Source: Rhodoferax ferrireducens
GTDB taxonomy: Bacteria; Pseudomonadota; Gammaproteobacteria; Burkholderiales; Burkholderiaceae_C
DNA length: 64,000 nucleotides
Assembly: GCA_002083775.1 (NCBI GenBank)
Contig: MTEI01000001.1
Coordinates: forward strand, 638,401 to 702,400
Direction: 5' to 3'
Shown in pieces: positions 19,557-26,847 of the stretch. The position numbers and the translations under genes are program-made. Every line of letters begins with the position of its first letter. Position 1 is the first letter of the stretch. Under the pieces are notes generated by a model. The model was given only the letters and a program-made list of their open reading frames with translations, did not search any database and had not been told where the DNA came from.

Positions 19557-21040
19557 AGCTGATGGCCTGGAGCGACCATTTCGTGACCGGCATTGCGCCG
19601 GTCGATGCGCAGCACCACGCGCTGGTGGACATGATCAATGCCGTGGCGCCCAGCCTGGCTTTGGGCGAGGAAGAAGCCCGCCGGGTGGTGGCACCGCTGC
19701 TGGACAAACTGGTGCATTACGCCGACGTGCATTTCAAGTTTGAAGAGGCCCTGATGGCACGCACCCAAGTGCTGCCTGAGTACCTGGCGCAACACCATCG
19801 CACGCACCAGGCTTTTGTCACCGAGGTGCTGCAGATGCGCCAGCAATATGAGGAGTCGGGCACACTGAGCGGCAAGGAACTGCTGCAGTTTCTGATCAGC
19901 TGGCTGACGTTTCACATTTTGTCGGAAGACAAACGCATGGCCGCCCAGGTGCAGGCCATCGGGGCGGGTGAGACTCCGGCGCAGGCCTATGCGGCGCTGA
20001 GCCCTGTGGGCGGTGCACCCAATGCGGTCTACAACGACGCGCTGATCGATTTGTTCAGCCTGCTGAGTGAGCGCAATCGCGCGCTGGTGCAGGCCAACCA
20101 GCAGCTGTTGGCGGCACAGGCCGAGCTGGAGGTGGCCAACTGCTCGCTGGAGTCCCGCGTGCGCACCCGCACGCAAGAGCTGTCACAGGCCAACGCCGCA
20201 TTGCTGCAAGAGCGGCAGGCGCTGCAGGCGTCCATGGAGCAGCTGGCGCGCATCCAGTCGCAGCTGCTGCAGTCGGAAAAGATGGCTGCTGTGGGGCAAC
20301 TCGCCGCCGGTGTGGCGCACGAGATCAATAACCCGATCGGTTTTGTCAGCGCCAACCTCAACACGCTGGCGCAGTACGCCGGGCAGTTGCTGGCACTGAT
20401 CGACCTGAGCCGTCAGCTTTCAAGCCATTTAGCCCCTGAGCCCAAGCAGATTCTGGACAGTGCGCTATATAAAGCAGAGTTCGACTACCTGCGGCAAGAC
20501 TTACCAGATTTGATCCGCGAGTCCAAGCAAGGGCTGGCACGGGTGACGCGCATCGTCAGCGACCTGCGTGATTTCTCTGCTGGTGACGACGGTCCGCTGC
20601 AGCCGACTGACCTGAACCAGCTGCTGGAGGCCGCCCTGCAAGCGGTGGCCCCGCAACTGCAAGGCAAGGCTGAGGTGGTTCGCGAGCTGGCGCCTAGTGC
20701 CCTGGCCATCTGCCGTGACGGGTCGATGGGCCAGGTGCTGGCCAACCTGATCAGCAACGCCGTGCAGGCCATGACAGAGCCGGGGCGCATCACACTGCGC
20801 AGCGGTGTGGCACCCAACGAGGCCTGGGTCGAAGTCAGCGACACCGGCTGCGGCATGAGCGAAGACGTGCAAAAGCGCATCTTCGAGCCGTTTTACACCA
20901 CCAAGCCGGTGGGGCAGGGCACCGGGCTGGGCCTGTCGCTTGCTTGGGAAATCATCCAGCGCCACCACGGGCACATTCAGGTCAGCAGCGCGCCAGGCGC
21001 GGGCACCACTTTTCGGATCAGCTTGCCTCGGGCACCTTGA
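19553..21040 (+). CDS. Hemerythrin-fused sensor histidine kinase
   Basis: 495 residues. An N-terminal bacteriohemerythrin domain (about 1-135) keeps the di-iron ligands: H in DAQHHALVDMIN, H and E in HYADVHFKFEEALM, H in QHHRTHQAFV, and H and D in WLTFHILSEDKRM. A long coiled coil (about 165-235) leads to a HisKA box EKMAAVGQLAAGVAHEINNPIGF and an HATPase with LANLISNAVQAMTE, DTGCGMS and GTGLGLSLAWEII. Hemerythrin binds O2 at a diiron site, so direct oxygen control of the kinase is inferred. It is coupled by ATGA overlap to the upstream GAF/PAS kinase and lies 34 bp before the polyphosphate:AMP phosphotransferase. Confidence 0.9.
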   Translation: MKLMAWSDHFVTGIAPVDAQHHALVDMINAVAPSLALGEEEARRVVAPLLDKLVHYADVHFKFEEALMARTQVLPEYLAQHHRTHQAFVTEVLQMRQQYEESGTLSGKELLQFLISWLTFHILSEDKRMAAQVQAIGAGETPAQAYAALSPVGGAPNAVYNDALIDLFSLLSERNRALVQANQQLLAAQAELEVANCSLESRVRTRTQELSQANAALLQERQALQASMEQLARIQSQLLQSEKMAAVGQLAAGVAHEINNPIGFVSANLNTLAQYAGQLLALIDLSRQLSSHLAPEPKQILDSALYKAEFDYLRQDLPDLIRESKQGLARVTRIVSDLRDFSAGDDGPLQPTDLNQLLEAALQAVAPQLQGKAEVVRELAPSALAICRDGSMGQVLANLISNAVQAMTEPGRITLRSGVAPNEAWVEVSDTGCGMSEDVQKRIFEPFYTTKPVGQGTGLGLSLAWEIIQRHHGHIQVSSAPGAGTTFRISLPRAP

Positions 21041-21074
21041 GCCGCACCCGCTTCATTTTTGTTGAAAGTCCACC

Positions 21075-22664
21075 ATGTTCAGATCTGCCGAAATTGGCCA
21101 CCGGTTAACCAAGGAAGCCTACCGTGACGCGGTGCCCGGCCTGCGTGCCGCCTTGCTGGAGGCCCAGGTCAACCTGTTCGAGAAGCGCAAAACCCCGGTG
21201 GTGGTGCTGATCAGCGGGCAAGACGGCGCGGGCAAAGGCGAAACCATCAACGTGCTGTATGAATGGATGGACCCGCGTTTTATCTCCACCCTGGCGTTTT
21301 CCGAGCCCAGTGACGAAGAGCGCGAGCGCCCGCCCATGTGGCGCTATTGGCGCAGCCTGCCGCCCAAGGGGCGGGTGGGCATTTTTGCCGGGTCTTGGTA
21401 TTCCGACCCGATCCGTGAGCGGATTCAAGGCGAGATCTCGGTCAAAGAGCTGGATGCCCGCGCCGAGCAGATCAACCGTTTTGAGCAGATGCTGGTCGCT
21501 GAAGGCGCGTTGGTGCTCAAGTTCTGGTTCCACCTGAGCAAAGACAGCCAGAAGCAGCGCTTGAAAGCGCTCTCCGCTGACCCACGCACCGCCTGGCGCG
21601 TGACGCAGTGGAACTGGGACCGCCTGAAAACCTACGACCAGTTGCAGGAGGTGGCGGGCCATTTGCTGCGCGTGACCAACACCGCCGCCGCCCCCTGGGT
21701 GGTGGTGGAAGGCACGGATGACCGCTACCGTTCCATGACCGTAGGGCAAGTGCTGCTGGGTGCCATTGGCCAAAAACTGGCCCAGACCGAGCCACCACGC
21801 GCCGCCGTGGCACCCATGGTGCGGGTGGATCTGGATGGGCGCAATGTGGTTTCAGAGATGGACCTGTCCCTGTCTTTGCCGGACAAACCCTACAAAGACG
21901 AACTGGCGCGCTGGCAGGGCAAGTTGTCTGAACTGCTGCGCGACGAGCGCTTCAAAAACCGCTCGCTGGTGTGCGCCTTTGAAGGGGCCGACGCTGCTGG
22001 CAAGGGCGGCGCCATTCGCCGCATTGCCGCGGCCATGGACGCGCGCCAGTACCAGGTGACACCGGTGGCCGCGCCCACCGACGAAGAAAAAGCCCAGCCA
22101 CATCTGTGGCGCTTTTGGCGCCACCTGCCGCGCCACGGGCACGTGGCCATTTTTGACCGCACCTGGTATGGCCGGGTGCTGGTGGAGCGCGTGGAAGGCT
22201 TCTGCACCGAGGCCGACTGGCTGCGCGCCTACGGTGAAATCAATGACTTTGAGCACGAACTCATTGACGCCGGGGTGATTGTGGTGAAGTTCTGGCTGCA
22301 AATCAGCCAGGAGGAGCAGCTCAAACGCTTCAAGGAGCGTGAGCAGGTGGCTTTTAAGCGCTTCAAGATCACCCAGGAAGACTGGCGCAACCGCGAAAAG
22401 TGGCACGATTACCAGCAAGCCATCTGCGACATGGTGGAGCGCACCAGCACCGGCGAGTCGCCCTGGACGCTGGTGGAAGCCAACGACAAGAACTACGCCC
22501 GGGTCAAGATCCTGCGCACCTTGTGCCAGCGCCTGGAAGCCGCCCTGCAAGAAAAAGCACCACCCGCCGCCTCAGTCGCGGGCAAACCGGATAAAAAGCC
22601 CGCCAAACAGGACAAAATAGCCGCATCTGCGTTGACGCAGCCGTCGTCCAAACGCAAAACCTGA
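21075..22664 (+). CDS. pap: Polyphosphate:AMP phosphotransferase (two-domain PPK2)
   Basis: 529 residues containing two PPK2 domains. The N-terminal copy (about 1-245) has a P-loop ISGQDGAGKGETINVL and a lid MWRYWRSLPPKG, but reads IFAGSWY where the family has FDRSWY. The C-terminal copy (about 265-500) keeps FEGADAAGKGGAIRRI, HLWRFWRHLPRHGHVAIFDRTWYGRVLVERV. As in class II PPK2 enzymes, the C-terminal domain is probably the catalytic one. The enzyme phosphorylates AMP to ADP with polyphosphate, linking polyP stores to adenylate balance. It is embedded in a signalling operon, between the hemerythrin kinase and a receiver-kinase whose start overlaps its stop (TGATG). The C-terminal tail is Lys/Ala/Pro-rich. 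Confidence 0.92.
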   Translation: MFRSAEIGHRLTKEAYRDAVPGLRAALLEAQVNLFEKRKTPVVVLISGQDGAGKGETINVLYEWMDPRFISTLAFSEPSDEERERPPMWRYWRSLPPKGRVGIFAGSWYSDPIRERIQGEISVKELDARAEQINRFEQMLVAEGALVLKFWFHLSKDSQKQRLKALSADPRTAWRVTQWNWDRLKTYDQLQEVAGHLLRVTNTAAAPWVVVEGTDDRYRSMTVGQVLLGAIGQKLAQTEPPRAAVAPMVRVDLDGRNVVSEMDLSLSLPDKPYKDELARWQGKLSELLRDERFKNRSLVCAFEGADAAGKGGAIRRIAAAMDARQYQVTPVAAPTDEEKAQPHLWRFWRHLPRHGHVAIFDRTWYGRVLVERVEGFCTEADWLRAYGEINDFEHELIDAGVIVVKFWLQISQEEQLKRFKEREQVAFKRFKITQEDWRNREKWHDYQQAICDMVERTSTGESPWTLVEANDKNYARVKILRTLCQRLEAALQEKAPPAASVAGKPDKKPAKQDKIAASALTQPSSKRKT

Positions 22665-23764
22665 TGTGTGCCCCGAACATGAACGTCCCGCCAGCCGCCA
22701 AACCCGTCAAGATCCTGATTGTTGAAGATGAGGTGATCGTGGCCCGTGACATCGCCCAGCAGGTGCTGGCCTTGGGTTACCAGGTGCTGGGCCCCACCTC
22801 GCTGGGCGAAGAAGCCATTGGCCTGGCCGGTATGTGGCGCCCTGACCTGGTGTTGATGGACATCCAGCTGGCGGGCGAGATTGACGGCATTGCCGCAGCC
22901 CAGACCATTCGCCAGAAGTTTGGTATTCCGGTGGTTTTCCTGACGGCCTTCGCGGCAGACGACATTCTGGAGCGTGCCAAACTCACCGAGCCCTTTGGTT
23001 ACGTGCTCAAACCGTTTTCCGAGCGCGAACTCAGCACGGTGCTGGCCATGGCGCTGTACAAACACCAGGCCGAGGCCAAGCTGATGATCACCACGCGCCA
23101 GCTGCAGGCGCTGTCGCGCCGGGTGCTGGAGGCGCAGGAGCAGGAGCGCCGCCGCGTGGCCATCGAGCTGCATGACGAACTGGGCCAGTCGCTCACCGCC
23201 ATCAAGATCAATCTGCAGCTGGGCGAGCGTTTCAAGGACCAGGCGCCCGCCGACCTGTACCAGGAAAACATCCGCATTGTTGAAGACGCGCTGCAGCAGG
23301 TGCGCTCTCTCGCCACCGCGCTGCGGCCCTCGATGCTGGACGACCTGGGCCTGGCGCCAGCGCTGAAGTGGATGGCCGAGCAAAGCGCCAGTCGCAGCGG
23401 CTTTGAGGTGCAGTTTCACCACGCGCGCACGTTGGAGCGGCTCGCTCCCGAGATCGAAACCGCGTGTTTTCGCATCGTGCAAGAAGCCTTGACCAACATC
23501 ACCCGCCATGCCCATGCCAGCACGGTCAAGATCCACCTGCGCCGCGAATTGAACGACATGGTGCTGACTGTGGCCGATGATGGCCGTGGCTTTGACACCG
23601 CGGCCATGCGTGAACGGGCCGCCAGCGGTGCCAGTCTGGGTGTGCTGGGCATGCAGGAACGCGCCACGCTGTTGGGCGGCCAGCTTGATATCAGTGCCCA
23701 GCCGGGTCTGGGCAGCACGGTGGAGCTGCGTTGCCCTTGGCGCACCCAGGGAGAAGGGCTATGA
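22664..23764 (+). CDS. Receiver–histidine kinase (NarX-type HisKA_3)
   Basis: 366 residues. Receiver domain first (about 15-135: ILIVEDEVIVARDIAQQVL, DLVLMDIQLAGEIDG, VVFLTAFAADD, GYVLKPFSEREL), then a HisKA_3 dimerisation helix with RRVAIELHDELGQSLTAIKINLQ, where the His in ELHDELGQ is the phospho-acceptor, and an HATPase (FRIVQEALTNITRHAHAST, VADDGRGFD, SLGVLGMQERATLLGG). It overlaps the pap stop by one base and the LuxR-type regulator downstream by ATGA. That regulator is probably its output partner. The receiver is very similar to that of the GGDEF-EAL protein at 24666, which suggests a duplicated input module. It is cytoplasmic. The alternative start MNVPPAAKP five codons later is possible. 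Confidence 0.9.
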   Translation: MCAPNMNVPPAAKPVKILIVEDEVIVARDIAQQVLALGYQVLGPTSLGEEAIGLAGMWRPDLVLMDIQLAGEIDGIAAAQTIRQKFGIPVVFLTAFAADDILERAKLTEPFGYVLKPFSERELSTVLAMALYKHQAEAKLMITTRQLQALSRRVLEAQEQERRRVAIELHDELGQSLTAIKINLQLGERFKDQAPADLYQENIRIVEDALQQVRSLATALRPSMLDDLGLAPALKWMAEQSASRSGFEVQFHHARTLERLAPEIETACFRIVQEALTNITRHAHASTVKIHLRRELNDMVLTVADDGRGFDTAAMRERAASGASLGVLGMQERATLLGGQLDISAQPGLGSTVELRCPWRTQGEGL

Positions 23765-24408
23765 GCGGCATGCGGGTTTTGCTGGCCGACGACCACACGC
23801 TGGTGCGCGCCGGCCTGCGCAAGCTGCTGGAATCCATGCCCGACATCACCGTGGTGGGCGAAGCGGGCGACGGCCTGGAACTGCTGGCGCTGGCCGAGCA
23901 ACTGCAGCCGCATCTGGTGCTCATGGACATTGCCATGCCCGGCCTGAACGGGCTGGAAGCCACGGCACGGCTGGTCAAGGCCATGCCGGGCATCCGGGTG
24001 ATGATCCTGTCGATGCACCAGAACGAAGAATACGTGCGCCGCGCCCTGCGTCATGGGGCGGTGGCGTATTTGCTGAAAGACTCGGCCCCGATGGAGCTGG
24101 AGATGGCCATCACCGCGGTGCTGCGCGGTGAAACCTACCTGAGCCCGGCGGTGACCAAGGGTGTGATGGACGACTATGTGCACCGCCTGCGTGAAGACGA
24201 CCAGCCCGACGAGCACCTGTCGCCGCGCCAGCGCGAGGTGCTGCAGCTCATTGCCGAGGGCCTGAGCACCAAGGACATCGCCCGCCGGCTCGACTTGTCG
24301 GTGAAAACCGTGGAGACCCACCGCACCGGCCTGATGCGCCAGCTCGATGTGCATGAGATCACCGGGCTGGTACGCCACGCCCTCAAGCTGGGCTTGGTGA
24401 GCATATAA
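23761..24408 (+). CDS. NarL/FixJ-type response regulator
   Basis: 215 residues from the ATG that overlaps the kinase stop (MSGMRVLLADDHTLVRAGL); an upstream in-frame ATG lies inside the kinase gene. Receiver domain about 1-120 (DD pair, LVLMDIAMPGLNG, VMILSMHQNEEYV, GAVAYLLKDSAP), then a LuxR-type helix-turn-helix (about 150-212: LSPRQREVLQLIAEGLSTKD, IARRLDLSVKTVETHRTGLMRQLDV). It is a DNA-binding transcription factor, most likely phosphorylated by the preceding HisKA_3 kinase. Its stop codon lies in a copy of the dispersed repeat (CATATAAG). Its targets are unknown. Confidence 0.93.
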   Translation: MSGMRVLLADDHTLVRAGLRKLLESMPDITVVGEAGDGLELLALAEQLQPHLVLMDIAMPGLNGLEATARLVKAMPGIRVMILSMHQNEEYVRRALRHGAVAYLLKDSAPMELEMAITAVLRGETYLSPAVTKGVMDDYVHRLREDDQPDEHLSPRQREVLQLIAEGLSTKDIARRLDLSVKTVETHRTGLMRQLDVHEITGLVRHALKLGLVSI

Positions 24409-24459
24409 GAAAATGGCCTCAAGCCCTTATTGCGTAAGGGCTGACAGCTATTATTTAGG
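24402..24459 (+). repeat. Dispersed repeat, copy 4
   Basis: CATATAAGAAAATGGCCTCA, AGCCCTTATTGCGTAAGGGC, then TGACAGCTATTATTTAGG. It begins within the last codons of the NarL-type regulator and supplies its TAA stop. Confidence 0.8.
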
Positions 24460-24465
24460 TAGTCA

Positions 24466-24590
24466 TGGATGGCGGATCAAGTCCGCCATGACAAACGGGG
24501 GCATGTCATCTCGGGCGCATGGAAGTGTCATTACGGGCGCATGGACGTGTCATCCCGGGCTTGACCCGGGATCCACGGGTGTCCTGTCAG
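24466..24590. repeat. REP-like palindrome cluster
   Basis: Four related modules: TGGCGGATCAAGTCCGCCATGAC, two degenerate GTCAT…CGGGCGCATGGA units, and GTCATCCCGGGCTTGACCCGGGATCC. It is the same family as the elements at 4398 and 36884. Confidence 0.75.
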
Positions 24591-24665
24591 CCTTCAGGTG
24601 TTTCACCCACCAGACTAAGGTGTTTGCCGTATGTTGTTTTGATCGCGGCGGACGTATCGTTCAGC

Positions 24666-26795
24666 ATGCTTAAAACGTCAGACCCTACCGCCGCCGATGC
24701 CGCGCCGTCCAAGGCCAAAAGTCCCCCGCGCATTCTTATTGTGGAAGATGAAGCGATTGTCCGACGCGACATTCGCCTGCAACTGGAGTCGCTGGGTTAT
24801 CTGGTGGTGGGCGAGGCATGCTCTGGCGAAGAGGCCGTGTTTCTGACCGGGCGGATGCGGCCCGATCTGGTGCTGGTGGACATTGGCCTGGGCCCGGGTA
24901 TGGATGGCATTGCCGCTGCCCACGCCATCCGCGAGCACCAGGCGCTGCCGGTGGTCTTTTTGACCGCCTACGCCGCTGACGACATCCTGGGCCGCGCCAT
25001 GCTGGCCGAACCCTATGGCTATATCCTGAAGCCGTTTTCTGAGCGCGAACTGCACACGGTGCTGCAAATGGCCTTGTACAAACACCGGGTCGACGTGCGC
25101 GAGAAAGAGGTGGCGGCGCGCAACCAGATCATCCTGGACAACCTGAGCAGCGGCGTCATCACGGTCAGCGCACGCGGCGTGGTGGAGTCGTTCAACCAGG
25201 GGGCCTGCACCATTTTTGGCTACACCGCCGACCAGGTGCTGGGCCGCAACGTGGCCATGCTCATGCCCGAGGGTTTTCGTGGCCGCCACCACGGCTACTT
25301 GCGGCTTGATGATTCGCCCGAGCTGGACCGCGTGGTGTGCCACAAGCGCGAGGTAGAAGGGCTGCGGCAGAACGGCGAGACCTTTCCGCTGCGACTCACG
25401 GTGTCGCGCATCATCGTGTCGGAGCAGATCAGCTATATCGTCATCCTGCAGGATATGAGCGAACACCTCCGGGCTGAGGAAAAAATCCGCAGCCTGTCGT
25501 TTTACGACGAACTCACCGGACTGCCCAACCGCCGTTATCTGCTGGAGCAGCTCAAAAAAGCCATCGGTGCCGCGGCCCGCTCCGGCCAGCACGGGGCGCT
25601 GATTTTTCTGGACCTGGACCATTTCCGGCATACCAACGAAACCCTGGGGCCAAATTTCGGCGATGACCTGTTGCGCGAGGTGGCCACACGCCTGCAGGCC
25701 TGTGTGCGCGACAACGACACCTTGGCGCATCTGGGGGGTGACGAATTCATGGTGATGCTCGACGCGCTCGGTCAGGTCAGCCAGACGGCGGCCACGCATG
25801 CCGAGGCGGTCGCCGACAAAATTCGCAAGGCGCTGTGCCAGCCGTATAACTTGCGTGGCCGATCGCACACCAGCTCCGCCAGTGTTGGCATTGTGGTGTT
25901 TGACAAAAACGCCGGTGAATTGGACGACCTGCTCAAGATGACCGACGTGGCCATGTACCAGGCCAAGGGTGCCGGGCGCAATGCGGTGCGGTTTTATGAC
26001 CCGGCCATGCAGGCGCTGGCACTGGCGCGCACTGAGTTGATCAAAGACATTCAGCGTGGCCTGATCGCTCAGGAGTTTGTGCTGCACTACCAGGTGCAGG
26101 TGGACGCCCAAGGCCGGGCGCAGGGCGCAGAGGCGCTGGTGCGCTGGCAGCACCCGCTGCGTGGCCTGGTGATGCCAGCGCAGTTCATCGCCGTGGCTGA
26201 AGAGTCCGGGCTGATTCTGCAGCTCGGGCACTGGGTGCTGGACGCCGCCTGCCGCCAGCTGCTGGTATGGGCCAGCGTGCCCGACACCGCGCATTGGACC
26301 ATGGCGGTCAACGTCAGTGCCTTGCAGTTTTCGCGCAACGACTTTGTGGAAAGCGTGGTCCTGGCCATTCGCCAGAGCTGCATTGACCCGCGCAAGCTCA
26401 AGCTCGAGCTGACCGAGAGCATGCTCATTGGTGATGTGCAAGACGCCATCGTCAAGATGAGCCAGCTCAAGGCCCTGGGGGTGAGCTTCTCGCTGGATGA
26501 CTTTGGTACCGGTTATTCATCGCTGACCTACCTCAAGCGCCTGCCCATGGACCAGCTCAAGATTGACCAGACCTTTGTGCGCGACCTGCTGACCGACCCC
26601 GACGACGCGGTGATCTCTCAGACCATTGTGGCGCTGGGCCACAATCTGGGCATGCAGGTGATCGCTGAAGGTGTGGAAACCCAGGGGCAGCACGATGCGC
26701 TGGTGAGCATGGGGTGTGATGCCTTCCAGGGTTATCTGTTCGGGCGCCCGGTACCCCACCTGACACCGGCTAAAGTGACGAGAGATTATGAATAA
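24666..26795 (+). CDS. Receiver-PAS-GGDEF-EAL protein (c-di-GMP turnover)
   Basis: 709 residues from MLKTSDPTAADAAPSK; the longer open frame begins inside the REP cluster and is rejected. Order: receiver (about 22-140: ILIVEDEAIVRRDI, LVLVDIGLGPGMDG, GYILKPFSEREL), PAS (about 155-275: NLSSGVITVSARGVVESFNQ), GGDEF (about 285-445: LTGLPNRRYLLEQL, LGGDEFMVML intact) and EAL (about 455-700: EALVRWQHP, LELTESML, DDFGTGYSSLTYL, LKIDQTFVRDL, VIAEGVE intact). Both cyclase and phosphodiesterase motifs look complete, so which activity dominates cannot be told. It is cytoplasmic. The receiver resembles that of the kinase at 22664. It probably sets c-di-GMP near the CheA that carries a putative c-di-GMP module. 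Confidence 0.92.
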   Translation: MLKTSDPTAADAAPSKAKSPPRILIVEDEAIVRRDIRLQLESLGYLVVGEACSGEEAVFLTGRMRPDLVLVDIGLGPGMDGIAAAHAIREHQALPVVFLTAYAADDILGRAMLAEPYGYILKPFSERELHTVLQMALYKHRVDVREKEVAARNQIILDNLSSGVITVSARGVVESFNQGACTIFGYTADQVLGRNVAMLMPEGFRGRHHGYLRLDDSPELDRVVCHKREVEGLRQNGETFPLRLTVSRIIVSEQISYIVILQDMSEHLRAEEKIRSLSFYDELTGLPNRRYLLEQLKKAIGAAARSGQHGALIFLDLDHFRHTNETLGPNFGDDLLREVATRLQACVRDNDTLAHLGGDEFMVMLDALGQVSQTAATHAEAVADKIRKALCQPYNLRGRSHTSSASVGIVVFDKNAGELDDLLKMTDVAMYQAKGAGRNAVRFYDPAMQALALARTELIKDIQRGLIAQEFVLHYQVQVDAQGRAQGAEALVRWQHPLRGLVMPAQFIAVAEESGLILQLGHWVLDAACRQLLVWASVPDTAHWTMAVNVSALQFSRNDFVESVVLAIRQSCIDPRKLKLELTESMLIGDVQDAIVKMSQLKALGVSFSLDDFGTGYSSLTYLKRLPMDQLKIDQTFVRDLLTDPDDAVISQTIVALGHNLGMQVIAEGVETQGQHDALVSMGCDAFQGYLFGRPVPHLTPAKVTRDYE

Positions 26796-26847
26796 AATTG
26801 GCTTCCAGCCCTTATAGTGCAAGGGCTAGAAGCTATATATTAATGAG
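26791..26847 (+). repeat. Dispersed repeat, copy 5, filling the gap between two genes
   Basis: AATAAAATTGGCTTCCAGCC, CTTATAGTGCAAGGGCTAGA, then AGCTATATATTAATGAG. It spans the whole 47-bp gap between the GGDEF-EAL stop and the ATG of the next kinase and contributes that ATG. Confidence 0.8.

Noticed and set aside
24519..24665. Longer N-terminus for the GGDEF-EAL protein
   Set aside because: The extra 49 residues are encoded by the REP-like palindromes and have no ribosome-binding site; the ATG at 24666 directly precedes the receiver domain.
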